Shown in pieces: positions 16,457 to 25,338 of a DNA stretch of 64,000 nucleotides (the first letter of the stretch is position 1; each line of letters opens with the position of its first letter). Both the position numbers and the translations under genes were made by a program. The notes beneath the pieces are model-generated. The model did not search any database, was not told the DNA's origin, and saw only the letters and a program-made list of their open reading frames with translations. The stretch covers positions 1-64,000 of the forward strand of contig NZ_NFJL01000017.1 of assembly GCF_002159835.1 (NCBI RefSeq), written 5' to 3'. The stretch is from Blautia sp. An249. Its GTDB lineage: Bacteria > Bacillota > Clostridia > Lachnospirales > Lachnospiraceae.

Positions 16457-17917
16457 ATGGCTATTAAAGGTTTAAAATCCAATTATTACAAGTATCCCGT
16501 AAAATATCATGAACTGACGGAGGAGCAATGTGAGACAATTATAAATGCCAGCCTGCGGATTATGGAAAATATCGGTCTGGTTATCAAACATGAACGGGCG
16601 CGTACCATGTTGAAAGATGCCGGCTGTACCGTGGATGGTGAAACTGTCCGTTTTCCGAAAGAACTGGTCATTGACTGCATTAATTCTGCAGCCAAAGAGC
16701 TGGTTCTCTATGACCGTAATGGAAATAAAGCCCTTCAGGTCTCCGGTACCAATACTTATTTTGGCTTAGGTCCTACGAATCCGTTTACTAATGATTTTGA
16801 AACAGGGGAAAGAAGAAAGGCCTGCAGAAAAGACGTTAAAAATTCTGTTCTGGTAGCCGATGCGTGTCCGAATATTGATTTCATGATGGGACTTGCCCAG
16901 GTACAGGACTGTGACATACGGATTTCCGACGTGGTAGAAATGAGAGAGATGCTGGAAAATACAACCAAACCGATTGTAGGCTGGGGTGTTAATGTCCAGG
17001 GTCTTAAAGATCAGGTTGCAATGTGCGCCGCAGTAGCAGGCGGGATTGACAAACTCAGGGAAAAACCGTTTCTTTCCCTGTTCCCGGGCTGTCCGGTCAG
17101 TCCGCTGATAATTGCGGAAAATGAATTTGAGAAAATAGAATATTCCATTCAGGAAGGATTTTCCATTGTCTGGTCCAGCGGGGCTCAGCTTGGTACTGTG
17201 ACCCCTGTTACCATTGCGGGCGCATTCTCCCTGAATCTGGCTGAAATTTTTGCCGGTATTGTTCTGGCCCAGTTAATCAAAAAAGGCAGCTGCGTCGTCT
17301 GCGGCGTCGTCGTTTTAACGGTTGACATGGGAACTACCCAGGCAGCCTACGGCAGCCCGGAACACTGTATCGGAGAAGCTATGTCAGCAGACATTTTCCA
17401 TTATCTGGATCTTCCTATGTGGCAGACTGCCGGTGTAACAGATTCCAAATCCGCAGATGAACAGTCCGCCATTGAATGCTCAATGGGCGCGCTGATCAAT
17501 ACCATAAGCGGCGGCCATATGGTTCACGATGTAGGCTTTCTGGACGGAGCCATGTCCGCCTCTCTGGATCAGATTGTATTAAACGATGAAATTATCGGCT
17601 ACGCCAAACGTGTTGCACGGGGAATTACCATCGACGAAGAAACCCTGGCCTACGATGTTATCGAGGAAGTGGGACCAGGCGGAGAATTTCTCACATCAGA
17701 ACATACTGCCGAGAACTTCCGGGAAGAATTCTGGTTCCCTAAACTGATTGACCGCAGCAGATACACTATCTGGGAAGAAAAGAAGGAAGACATGAGAACT
17801 CGGGTCCATAATCGGACGGCAAAAATCCTTGCAGAGCATAAACCAGAGCCATTATCTGAGGAAGTGATCCGCAAATTAGATGCCATACTGGAAGAAGCTC
17901 AAAAGCGTCTGAGCTGA
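16457..17917 (+). CDS. MttB-family (trimethylamine-type) corrinoid methyltransferase, non-pyrrolysine
   Basis: 486 residues with the TIM-barrel sequence of the MttB superfamily (LRIMENIGLVIKHERARTML near the N terminus, GVVVLTVDMGTTQAAYGSPE and GGHMVHDVGFLDGAMSAS in the second half). Members move a methyl group from a quaternary amine such as a betaine or carnitine to a corrinoid protein. The frame has no internal TAG, so unlike methanogen MttB it does not need pyrrolysine. It is expressed from its own sigma-54 promoter. The usual partner corrinoid protein (MtqC-like) is not in the window. The substrate cannot be told from sequence alone. Confidence 0.88.
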   Translation: MAIKGLKSNYYKYPVKYHELTEEQCETIINASLRIMENIGLVIKHERARTMLKDAGCTVDGETVRFPKELVIDCINSAAKELVLYDRNGNKALQVSGTNTYFGLGPTNPFTNDFETGERRKACRKDVKNSVLVADACPNIDFMMGLAQVQDCDIRISDVVEMREMLENTTKPIVGWGVNVQGLKDQVAMCAAVAGGIDKLREKPFLSLFPGCPVSPLIIAENEFEKIEYSIQEGFSIVWSSGAQLGTVTPVTIAGAFSLNLAEIFAGIVLAQLIKKGSCVVCGVVVLTVDMGTTQAAYGSPEHCIGEAMSADIFHYLDLPMWQTAGVTDSKSADEQSAIECSMGALINTISGGHMVHDVGFLDGAMSASLDQIVLNDEIIGYAKRVARGITIDEETLAYDVIEEVGPGGEFLTSEHTAENFREEFWFPKLIDRSRYTIWEEKKEDMRTRVHNRTAKILAEHKPEPLSEEVIRKLDAILEEAQKRLS

Positions 17918-17924
17918 ATTTAGA

Positions 17925-17958
17925 GGCAGGCGGGATTTCCCATGAAATCTCACCTGCC
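17925..17958. terminator. Terminator between converging genes 16457 and 17989
   Basis: 15-bp stem GGCAGGCGGGATTTC/GAAATCTCACCTGCC with one mismatch, one wobble pair and a CCAT loop. There is little T-tract on the plus side. Confidence 0.6.
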
Positions 17959-17988
17959 CCGAACTGCATAAAATTAAGTTATGCGGGT

Positions 17989-19077
17989 TTACTCGGCAAA
18001 CCGGATTCTGGAATAGCGGTAAACCTCATCTATAAAGGTTTTCGTTAAAGGATATTTGCAATAATAATTATCCATCAAAAACGGATTTCCATAGGAAATC
18101 ATCTTATCCACAAAGTCCCGTGCCGCCCTGATATGCTCTTCTTCGGGAGCCTCCGGCACAGGGCTTTCCGGAGCTACATGCATCAGGATCTTATCCCCGT
18201 ACTGTGGAATATCCGTGTCAAAATCCAACAGAGAAGCCTGGCATTCCAGCATATCGAAACCTGCTTCAATATAGACAGGAAGCAGAGAATCTACTTTTCC
18301 GCAGCTATGGCATTCCGCAACCATTCCTTCTTCATGGATAAAATCCACCACCCGTTTCATATAAGGCAGAATCATTTCCCGAATGGTATTCTGAGAGAAG
18401 AAAACGCCTCTCTGGTGTCCCCAGTCATCGTGGATGCAGACAGCCGCAATCTGTTCTTTGCCAAATACGGACTGGAACTTCTGAATCAGATAAATATATA
18501 AATCCGACAGTTTATCGAAAAGTTCTTTTACTGCGTCCTCCTGATCTTCATCTATCATGGCGATTGCTGCTTCTTCAAAATCCATAAAAGAAATCAGGCG
18601 TTCATAGTATCCTGTACAGATTACTATTTCCCAGGCGTCCCCTTTTCTGAGGATTTTATAATTATTTTCACGGGCTTCCTCCCAGGACCAGGAATCAATG
18701 AATTCTTTTGTGGGGAATTTCACTTTCTCCTTCCACTCATTGGCGTCTTCCAGAAGGGGCTTCCCCGGACGGACTGTGGATCCGCCCACCTCCGGGACAT
18801 ATTCCCAGTCAATTCCGAACATATCCAGTCCTCCCAGTTCCTCTGCCGGAAGTTTGTAGTCAGAAACGTTTCCTTTGGCCGGGTTATCCGGTACGCATCT
18901 GGGATAAAGATAGCCTATGTCAAAGGTGCTTGGCAGCCAGACCGGCTGTCCCTGGAGGGTTCGCAGCAGATTTTCTCTTGGAGTAATGGGCGTGTCCGCC
19001 TCTGTAAATTCACATCCAAACAGGAAGCGAGTACGTCCGGTCTGCAGTTCTTTCTCATCATATTTTATTTTTTCCAT
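17989..19077 (-). CDS. UroD/MtaA-family methyltransferase-like protein
   Basis: 362 residues of the uroporphyrinogen decarboxylase superfamily in the branch with corrinoid:thiol or corrinoid:folate methyltransferases. Zinc ligands are suggested by ECHSCGKVDSL in the second half, and VCIHDDWGHQRGVFFS, IEAGFDMLECQ and FLMDNYYCKYPL are typical blocks. No heme biosynthesis gene is near, and it lies next to an MttB homolog, so a methyl-transfer role (second half reaction or demethylation of another substrate) is more likely than decarboxylation. It lacks an upstream sigma-54 site and is probably co-transcribed with the MFS gene 61 bp upstream. Start follows AAGGAGAG. Confidence 0.8.
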   Translation of the reverse strand: MEKIKYDEKELQTGRTRFLFGCEFTEADTPITPRENLLRTLQGQPVWLPSTFDIGYLYPRCVPDNPAKGNVSDYKLPAEELGGLDMFGIDWEYVPEVGGSTVRPGKPLLEDANEWKEKVKFPTKEFIDSWSWEEARENNYKILRKGDAWEIVICTGYYERLISFMDFEEAAIAMIDEDQEDAVKELFDKLSDLYIYLIQKFQSVFGKEQIAAVCIHDDWGHQRGVFFSQNTIREMILPYMKRVVDFIHEEGMVAECHSCGKVDSLLPVYIEAGFDMLECQASLLDFDTDIPQYGDKILMHVAPESPVPEAPEEEHIRAARDFVDKMISYGNPFLMDNYYCKYPLTKTFIDEVYRYSRIRFAE

Positions 19078-19138
19078 AAGTCTCTCTCCTTTTATTTCTT
19101 AATTTTATGCTTTCTTTTTCACGGGTGTAAAACCTCTA

Positions 19139-20317
19139 TTACTCGTTTGCTGCTTTCTTAAATTTCTTTGGAAGGAGCAGCTCAATCACCAGCAGGACTG
19201 CTGTCATACCTACTATAATCGGAATAACTCCCGAGAATGTTTCGATATGGAAGAGGCTTTGAATACCGGTCACTGCATACGTGGATAAAAAGGATCCCAG
19301 TGAGTAAATGGCAGTGGCGATACCGATGGCCATCTCCACACCCCGGGCCGGACATAAGGTGGGTGTATAAACATATGCCGTGGAAAAAGCAATCCCATAC
19401 CCGCCTCGTATAATGAAATATCCTACAAATACCATAATCTTACCCGGGAAGAAGATTAACAGCAGTCCTCCTAATATAACCAGGATACTGGAAAGGGGAA
19501 CCAGTTTTCTTCCCAGTTTGGCATATATAAATCCAAACAGTAAATTGGCCAGTACACTGCCGTATCCGATGACTGTGCTCACCAATCCGGTATATGCCGT
19601 GTCCCCCAGGCTATGTTCTGCAATATAAACAGAGCAGAACATCTGCATCATCATTACGCCCAGAACAAGGAGAAAGAAGTTACCGATCATATACCAGAAA
19701 GAAAGTCCCATGGGCGCTTTCTCCTTTTTTTCCTCTGCCGATTCCTTTTCCTTAACATCCTTGGGCACAGTAAGAAGAATTAAAATCATCATCGGCAGCG
19801 TTATCCAGTAAATATGAAAGATATTCTGCCATCCCTTTACTGCCAGTATTCCCGCAGTCGCACTGAGAACGGATCCAATTAACGGCATGCAGGTGTTGTA
19901 AATACCAATAACCTTAGCCCGTTTGATTTCATCAGTATAGTAATCTGTAATGATTGTAACTGCCGCCACATTGGTGCATCCCATCGTAAATCCGCAGACA
20001 CCGCGTAATACGGCAAGAAGCATTGCGTTGTTTACAAACGCACAGGAAACTCCGCACACCAGGAAAACAATTCCTGAAATTACAAGGGTATTTTTCTTCC
20101 CGACTGCCTTCATAATCGGCGCGGCTGCCAGCGAGGAAATCATAACCATAAACGCCGTACCTGAAATAATAAAATTCACAACTCCTACCTGATCCACGAA
20201 ATCCGTATACAGGTTATTCACTATGACATAAACCGGTAAATCAGCCATAACGATAATCGTAGTCAGCATCAGGGATATAATAAATACCCAATAGCGTATT
20301 CCTTTCAGTTCCTTCAT
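19139..20317 (-). CDS. MFS transporter
   Basis: 392-residue major facilitator with about 12 membrane spans and a short charged central loop (KEKESAEEKKEKAP). The motif GFIYAKLGRK after the seventh or eighth helix is the repeat of the MFS loop signature. I start at ATG 20317, seven nt after GGGAGG; earlier start codons touch that site. It precedes the UroD-type gene on the same strand and faces away from the PucR-type regulator, so all three probably form one substrate-uptake unit. Cargo unknown. Confidence 0.85.
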   Translation of the reverse strand: MKELKGIRYWVFIISLMLTTIIVMADLPVYVIVNNLYTDFVDQVGVVNFIISGTAFMVMISSLAAAPIMKAVGKKNTLVISGIVFLVCGVSCAFVNNAMLLAVLRGVCGFTMGCTNVAAVTIITDYYTDEIKRAKVIGIYNTCMPLIGSVLSATAGILAVKGWQNIFHIYWITLPMMILILLTVPKDVKEKESAEEKKEKAPMGLSFWYMIGNFFLLVLGVMMMQMFCSVYIAEHSLGDTAYTGLVSTVIGYGSVLANLLFGFIYAKLGRKLVPLSSILVILGGLLLIFFPGKIMVFVGYFIIRGGYGIAFSTAYVYTPTLCPARGVEMAIGIATAIYSLGSFLSTYAVTGIQSLFHIETFSGVIPIIVGMTAVLLVIELLLPKKFKKAANE

Positions 20318-20634
20318 TTTCATACCTCCCAATCAACCTCAAATCATTTTGTATAACTATATTCTAGCAGGGTGGAAATACGGCCGTAAATAATCGGCAT
20401 TTTTGAAAAAGCTGACTGTATTTAGACGGTTTCAACCAATGCCTGATTTCTTTTCCGGATATTTCAATTTGGCTTTTCTTATTTTATTCGTCAAAAACGA
20501 CGAATACCTCTGCTCCTTTTCCTCATAATCTTCAGTTGCAGTGGAAAACTCCCGGATGATATAATCACTAATAGCAAATAATGACCTGATGTTTGCTGTA
20601 ATTTGTCAAAATTGTTTAGAAGGAGGCCATCCGG
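20318..20634. promoter_or_regulatory. Regulatory region between MFS and PucR-type genes
   Basis: No gene here. A palindrome ATTCGTC-N6-GACGAAT (20486-20505) lies between the two divergent genes and is the best operator candidate for the PucR-type protein. On the plus strand TTGCAG (20536-20541), 18 bp, TATAAT (20560-20565) is the probable promoter of the regulator. Confidence 0.55.
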
Positions 20635-22155
20635 ATGCTTCTGAATCTTTCCATCCTAAAAGACCGGCTGCAGGCTCTGCATATTCTGCAGGCCCAGACC
20701 GATCCCATGCAAAAGCGCACCCTGAAATTTCCCCGTCACTACCAGGGCGAAACCACCTTTGACCCTTCTGTTCTTTATGTGGCAGTTTCCGAAAATCTGC
20801 CTCTGAATCCTGATCTGCCAGAGCACCTCTGCCTGATCTGTCTGGGGTTTCCTCCTGCTGCCTATGTCAGTGCAAAGGAGTGTGAATTTGTCTGTATCCG
20901 TACAGACAATGATATTACACAGGTTTTTCAGTTGGTTTTGGAAATCTTTTATGAATTTGAAAGTCTGAACGAGACTTTTAAAGATATGATTATTGCAAGA
21001 CAGTCTTATGAAACCTTTGGGAAACTCTGCTATCGCATTTTTCAGACCCCGGTTTCCGCTTTTGGAACTTTTGAAAAAGTTCTGTTCATTGAATATGACA
21101 AAGAAAAGGAAAACGATGCCATCCGGTATGCCGGATGTCTTGGAGATTATCTGGATAATGAGGAACGATGTATTTTGTATGCAGATAAAGACTGGGTGAA
21201 TACCCTGTCCGTCCATGGCCCTGCTTTCATGCATTCCACTATGTACTCAACGAATATTCTTTATTATAATCTTTTCCGTCAGGATCACTATATCGGCCGG
21301 ATTATGATTGAAGATTCCTGCCGGGAATTTCAGGACGGGGACTATATGCTTCTGGAATGGATTGGCGATTACCTGCGTATGCTTCTGGAGCAGAATCAGG
21401 AGTTTCACTTTGAAGCCTCTCAGGGGCTGGAAAATCTGATCCAGCGTCTTTTAAGTGATATAAAGGTTCAGGAAAATCAGGGCGAACCGGCCCTTTCAGC
21501 GATTGGCTGGGAAAAAAGCGATGAATATATCTGCACAGCTATTTCCCAGCTCCCCTCTGCTTCCCTGGACAGCACCCTGAACAATGCTGCCTTTTTCCTG
21601 TCGGATCTGCTGGAGGATAACTACATATTTATTCAGAACCATATTATTTATCAGATCTTAAATCTGACCCGTTCTCCCCTGTCTCTGCCTGAGGTTCAGA
21701 GGCGTCTGCGCATTTTTCAGAATAATAATGCCCTGCAGATCGGATACAGCACTATCTTCTGTAATTTTTACGAGCTGCACAATTACCTGCTGCAGGCCAC
21801 GCTGATGGTAAATTACGCAGTACAGACCCACTCCGGCAGGCCCCTGGAATATGAGAAAAATATTCTTCCCATGATGCTCTGGCGCATCCGGGATCATTAT
21901 GACAGTTCTGTCTTTGTCAGTCACAGCCTGCGGCGGCTTTTTGATTATGATGCCCAGAATCATTCGGAGCTTGTTATGACTTTAAAATCCTATCTGGCAA
22001 ACCACCACAGTCTGTCCAAAACCATGGAGGAGCTCTATATCGCCAGAAGTTCCTGTTCCTACCGGATTCGCAGGATTGAAGAAATCACGGGGCTTTCCCT
22101 GGAAGATCCGGATGTGTCTCTCTACCTGCAATTGCTGCTGAAACTGCTGGGATAA
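20635..22155 (+). CDS. PucR/CdaR-type transcriptional regulator
   Basis: 506 residues. The C-terminal about 60 residues form the PucR-type helix-turn-helix (MTLKSYLANHHSLSKTMEEL, ARSSCSYRIRRIEEITGLSL), with a GGDEF-like regulatory region before it. The N-terminal half has no clear known domain but resembles the sensor part of other clostridial PucR-like proteins located beside methyltransferase and MFS genes. Start follows GAAGGAGG at the right distance. It is divergent from the MFS-UroD pair and most likely controls it. Effector unknown. Confidence 0.8.
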   Translation: MLLNLSILKDRLQALHILQAQTDPMQKRTLKFPRHYQGETTFDPSVLYVAVSENLPLNPDLPEHLCLICLGFPPAAYVSAKECEFVCIRTDNDITQVFQLVLEIFYEFESLNETFKDMIIARQSYETFGKLCYRIFQTPVSAFGTFEKVLFIEYDKEKENDAIRYAGCLGDYLDNEERCILYADKDWVNTLSVHGPAFMHSTMYSTNILYYNLFRQDHYIGRIMIEDSCREFQDGDYMLLEWIGDYLRMLLEQNQEFHFEASQGLENLIQRLLSDIKVQENQGEPALSAIGWEKSDEYICTAISQLPSASLDSTLNNAAFFLSDLLEDNYIFIQNHIIYQILNLTRSPLSLPEVQRRLRIFQNNNALQIGYSTIFCNFYELHNYLLQATLMVNYAVQTHSGRPLEYEKNILPMMLWRIRDHYDSSVFVSHSLRRLFDYDAQNHSELVMTLKSYLANHHSLSKTMEELYIARSSCSYRIRRIEEITGLSLEDPDVSLYLQLLLKLLG

Positions 22156-22194
22156 TCCTGAAATCTGAAATACGCCCAACCCTTTCCGCAAAAA

Positions 22195-22229
22195 CAGAGG
22201 GAAAGACTATAACTCAGTCTCTCCCTCTG
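22195..22229 (-). terminator. Terminator of the amt gene
   Basis: 13-bp stem CAGAGGGAAAGAC/GTCTCTCCCTCTG with one mismatch and a 9-nt loop. On the minus strand it is followed by TTTTTGCGG. It also separates amt from the converging regulator gene. Confidence 0.7.
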
Positions 22230-22258
22230 CCTTTATATATAAAAATGAAAAGGATCTA

Positions 22259-24013
22259 TTACTCTACATCTTTCAGCGCTTCCAGGTTCACTTCACCCGT
22301 ACGGATCTTCACAACTTTCTGAACATTGTAAACAAAGATCTTACCATCGCCCACATGTCCTGTATAAAGGGTTCTCTTTGCAGTTTCGATAACATCGTCT
22401 ACAGAAATATTGCCTACAATGACTTCTATTTTCACTTTAGGCAGTACCGTTACATCCATTTCAACGCCTCGATACCGTTCACCGGCGCCTTTCTGAATTC
22501 CGCATCCCATGACCTGTGTCACGGTCATTCCTGTAATACCCAATTCATTAAGAGCATTTTTCAGGCGCTCATAGCGGCTGAGTTTAGCAATAATTACAAC
22601 CTTGTACATACCGCTTTCCCGGTCTACGGGACCTGCCACCGGAACAGATACTGACTTTTGAACTGCAGAGGCCTTGTCATATTCTCCCTGTCCAAGATCG
22701 GTATTTTCGTTTTCAACCATTCCACCTGCGGTGGCGTCCATAATGCTGAAACCGGCATATGCAGAAGCAAGGCCATGTTCCATAGAATCTAAACCGACAA
22801 TTTCTTCTTCCTGGCTGACACGAAGACCAACAGTCATCTTAATCAGTTTAAATACAATCAGCATCGTAACAGCCGTCCATGCAAGCACAGAAGACGCTCC
22901 AATCAACTGAATCTTCATCTGTTCAAAACCGCCGCCGTAAAACAGTCCCCTGATAGAGTTGCCCGGTACTGTATCCGTTGCAAACAGCCCTACTGCCAGT
23001 GTTCCCCATAAACCATTAAAGCCATGAACTGCAATAGCTCCCACCGGGTCATCCACTCTCGCAACATTATCACAGAACCAAACGCCAAATACAACCAGCA
23101 CACCGGCAACTACGCCAATTACCAGAGACCCGAATGCATCCACAACATCACAGGGGGCTGTGATTGCCACAAGGCCCGCCAGGGAAGCGTTCAGACACAT
23201 GGATACATCCGGCTTGCCATAACGTAACCAGGTAAAAATCATACATACTACCGTCGCAACTGCCGGAGCAATTGTTGTTGACATGAAGATGGATGCCAGC
23301 TGAGGACCGCTTGTTGCAGCCGCACCGTTAAATCCATACCATCCAAACCATAAGATAAAGCAGCCAAGGGAACCAACTACAATATTATGTCCGGGGAATG
23401 CATGAACTTTGGTCACTTTCCCGTTTTCATCCCTGACAAACTTTCCGATTCTGGCTCCAACCATAGCGGCTCCAATAAAAGATGCAAGACCGCCTACCAT
23501 ATGAATTACACAGGAGCCTGCGAAATCATGGAAGCCAAGCTGTGCCAGCCATCCGCCGCCCCAGATCCAATGTGCTTCAATCGGATAAACCACTGCGGAA
23601 ATCACTCCGGAATAAATACAGTAAGAAAGGAATTTTGTCCGTTCGGCCATGGCTCCTGATACAATGGTCGCCGCGGTAGCGCAGAATACAAGATTAAATA
23701 CAAAAGAAGACCAGTCAAAGTTGGCATAATCTGTAAAAATTCCTAAAGTAGGACATCCAATCAGACCGCCCAGCGCGTCTTCCCCCATCATGATGCCAAA
23801 TCCAATAAAAATAAACATTACCGTTCCGATACAGAAATCCATCAGGTTTTTCATGATGATATTTCCTGCATTTTTCGCCCTGGTAAACCCTGTTTCTACC
23901 ATAGCAAAACCAGCCTGCATAAAAAACACAAAGGCCGCACCTACCAGAAACCAGATACCAAAAGCTTCTGTATTCACTGTTTCTGCAATCGTTTTCATGA
24001 TTTCTTCTGTCAT
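22259..24013 (-). CDS. amt: Ammonium transporter fused to a PII signal protein
   Basis: 584 residues. Residues 1 to about 430 are an Amt/Rh ammonium channel with the usual pore motifs (AEAHWIWGGGWL, GCVIHMVGG-type block as SCVIHMVGGLASF with the first pore histidine, VHGFNGLWG with the second). About 470-575 is a PII (GlnB/GlnK) domain: MYKVVIIAKLSRYERLKNAL, then VTQVMGCGIQKG, T-loop YRGVEMDV, VKIEVIVG and HVGDGKIFVYNV. In most bacteria PII is separate and plugs the channel when nitrogen is plentiful; here both are one chain. The T-loop keeps its tyrosine (ERYRG). A linker of about 40 residues joins them. The gene has its own leader hairpin. Confidence 0.95.
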   Translation of the reverse strand: MTEEIMKTIAETVNTEAFGIWFLVGAAFVFFMQAGFAMVETGFTRAKNAGNIIMKNLMDFCIGTVMFIFIGFGIMMGEDALGGLIGCPTLGIFTDYANFDWSSFVFNLVFCATAATIVSGAMAERTKFLSYCIYSGVISAVVYPIEAHWIWGGGWLAQLGFHDFAGSCVIHMVGGLASFIGAAMVGARIGKFVRDENGKVTKVHAFPGHNIVVGSLGCFILWFGWYGFNGAAATSGPQLASIFMSTTIAPAVATVVCMIFTWLRYGKPDVSMCLNASLAGLVAITAPCDVVDAFGSLVIGVVAGVLVVFGVWFCDNVARVDDPVGAIAVHGFNGLWGTLAVGLFATDTVPGNSIRGLFYGGGFEQMKIQLIGASSVLAWTAVTMLIVFKLIKMTVGLRVSQEEEIVGLDSMEHGLASAYAGFSIMDATAGGMVENENTDLGQGEYDKASAVQKSVSVPVAGPVDRESGMYKVVIIAKLSRYERLKNALNELGITGMTVTQVMGCGIQKGAGERYRGVEMDVTVLPKVKIEVIVGNISVDDVIETAKRTLYTGHVGDGKIFVYNVQKVVKIRTGEVNLEALKDVE

Positions 24014-24044
24014 AAACTTCTCCTCCTCTTTTTCTGAAAATAAA

Positions 24045-24077
24045 AGACGTGTAACCGGCAGCCCGTGTTACACGTCT
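24045..24077 (-). terminator. Terminator-like hairpin in the amt leader
   Basis: 11-bp perfect stem AGACGTGTAAC/GTTACACGTCT extended by a CGG/CCG pair in the loop, followed on the minus strand by TTTTATTTT. It ends 31 nt before the amt start codon. Being upstream of the gene, it would act as an attenuator if the amt promoter lies before it; a start inside 24078-24110 is possible but I could not identify a clear promoter. Confidence 0.55.
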
Positions 24078-24110
24078 TTGTGTTCTCAGATATTCAATTT
24101 CATAATAAAG

Positions 24111-24140
24111 AAAAAAGCGCCTCAGTCTCTACCGAAGCGC
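24111..24140 (-). terminator. Terminator of the fic operon
   Basis: 10-bp stem GCGCTTCGGT/ACTGAGGCGC (two wobble pairs) with an AGAG loop, followed on the minus strand by six T. It lies 66 bp after the fic stop codon. Confidence 0.75.
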
Positions 24141-24206
24141 CTTTGCTTTTTATGATGTTCCTAGCTTACTCCTCTTTTCTGAGAAAGTCAAGTATAAATT
24201 TCTTTT

Positions 24207-25040
24207 TTACCGGGATTCTGAGGATTTTTCCAACAGTTCAACAGAGTCTATTTCTCCCTGCCTGGCAGGATAAGTTTTGGCCATTTCTCTGATTTCTTCC
24301 GGAAGATGCTCGCGCTTTTCTTTTCTGTTCCACAGGATTACCTGCTTAATCCTTTCTTCTGTATCTGAGAAGCCACTTTTCCGGATTGTTTCTGCAACCT
24401 GATCCTTCATCTTTTGTCCTCGTTCCAATGCATCCTGAACAATGCGGTACAGATACCCAGGTTTTCTCAAATCACCAAGATCATCAAACACGGCATTTGC
24501 AGCTACCAACGCATTTCTCATATAAGTTGCGTTGTCTTTGAACAGTTCGCTTTCAATATAAATTCCCTGTGCCTCTATAAACATAGAACAAAACGTAACA
24601 ACTGTACGTGTATTTCCCTCTCGGAAGGGGTGCACCTTCCATAAATCCGCCATAAAGTCGCTAAATCTTATAACAACCTTTTCAAAAGAATCTTGTTTCC
24701 AATCGAAACAGTTCGCACTTCGTAGGATTCTTTCTGCATCTTCTGCAATATCGAAACAGTCCGAATATACGATCGATATTTCCCCAAGCACTGCCTCAGC
24801 CTTTTCAATATTGATCTTCCTCGGCTTTCCTGCCCATTCGTAAACATCCTGAAAAATTCGGTAATGAAGTCCACAAAGTGTGCAAAAATCAAATTGCTCC
24901 GGTGATTTATCCTCTGCGATTTCTGAAAGGCGAAACAGGGTATAATCTGCTTCCATATTTTTCAATTCTTCTGAGTCCTGAATCCCCGCCAGATTTCTCA
25001 GTACATCTGAATCCGGATATAAATAAGGATCTCTCATCAT
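24207..25040 (-). CDS. fic: Fic-domain protein (AMPylating toxin-type)
   Basis: 277 residues. The Fic core contains the active-site loop HPFREGNTRT (consensus HxFx[D/E]GNGR with the second G replaced by T), preceded by the flap region and YEWAGKPRKINIEKA. Fic enzymes transfer AMP from ATP to a Tyr, Ser or Thr of a target such as DNA gyrase or topoisomerase IV. The C-terminal 80 residues are helical and of unknown role. It begins 1 nt after the stop codon of a small VbhA-type antitoxin gene, so it is class I (separate inhibitor). The tandem ATGATG start follows AAGGA. Confidence 0.9.
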   Translation of the reverse strand: MMRDPYLYPDSDVLRNLAGIQDSEELKNMEADYTLFRLSEIAEDKSPEQFDFCTLCGLHYRIFQDVYEWAGKPRKINIEKAEAVLGEISIVYSDCFDIAEDAERILRSANCFDWKQDSFEKVVIRFSDFMADLWKVHPFREGNTRTVVTFCSMFIEAQGIYIESELFKDNATYMRNALVAANAVFDDLGDLRKPGYLYRIVQDALERGQKMKDQVAETIRKSGFSDTEERIKQVILWNRKEKREHLPEEIREMAKTYPARQGEIDSVELLEKSSESR

Positions 25041-25041
25041 A

Positions 25042-25212
25042 TTATTCCTTCATTTTGTATTTCCGATCTAAAGCCTTCCTTACTTCTTCCATAGAAATTT
25101 CACCTTTTTTTTCTTTTTCGATAAGCTTTTTCATGTCTTCCGTAGGCTCCAGACCGTCTACTTTGATCATTCCGATCCCATAATCCCATTTTTTATCTGC
25201 TCTTACTAACAT
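25042..25212 (-). CDS. VbhA-family antitoxin of the Fic protein
   Basis: Small 56-residue protein in front of fic, with GGAG nine nt before its ATG. The core VDGLEPTEDMKKLIEKEKKG followed by EISMEEVRKALDRKYK matches the helical VbhA antitoxin family, where the helix before GLEP inserts into the Fic active site. The usual inhibitory motif is [S/T]xxxE[G/N]; here the aligned residues read MIKVDG, so Asp stands in place of the inhibitory Glu and Ser is lost. The pair forms a toxin-antitoxin operon with 1 nt between genes. Confidence 0.85.
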   Translation of the reverse strand: MLVRADKKWDYGIGMIKVDGLEPTEDMKKLIEKEKKGEISMEEVRKALDRKYKMKE

Positions 25213-25338
25213 AGGGCATCACTCCTGCTATATTCTATGCCGAATCCATAAGATTCTTATCCATATTTAGTATACCACAGAACCGCTGTTATAGCTATCA
25301 GAAACAAAAAACTTTCCTCTTCGCCTCTTTTCCCAAAA

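Noticed and set aside
23387-23659. Plus-strand reading frames inside amt
   Set aside because: Shadows of the amt coding region.
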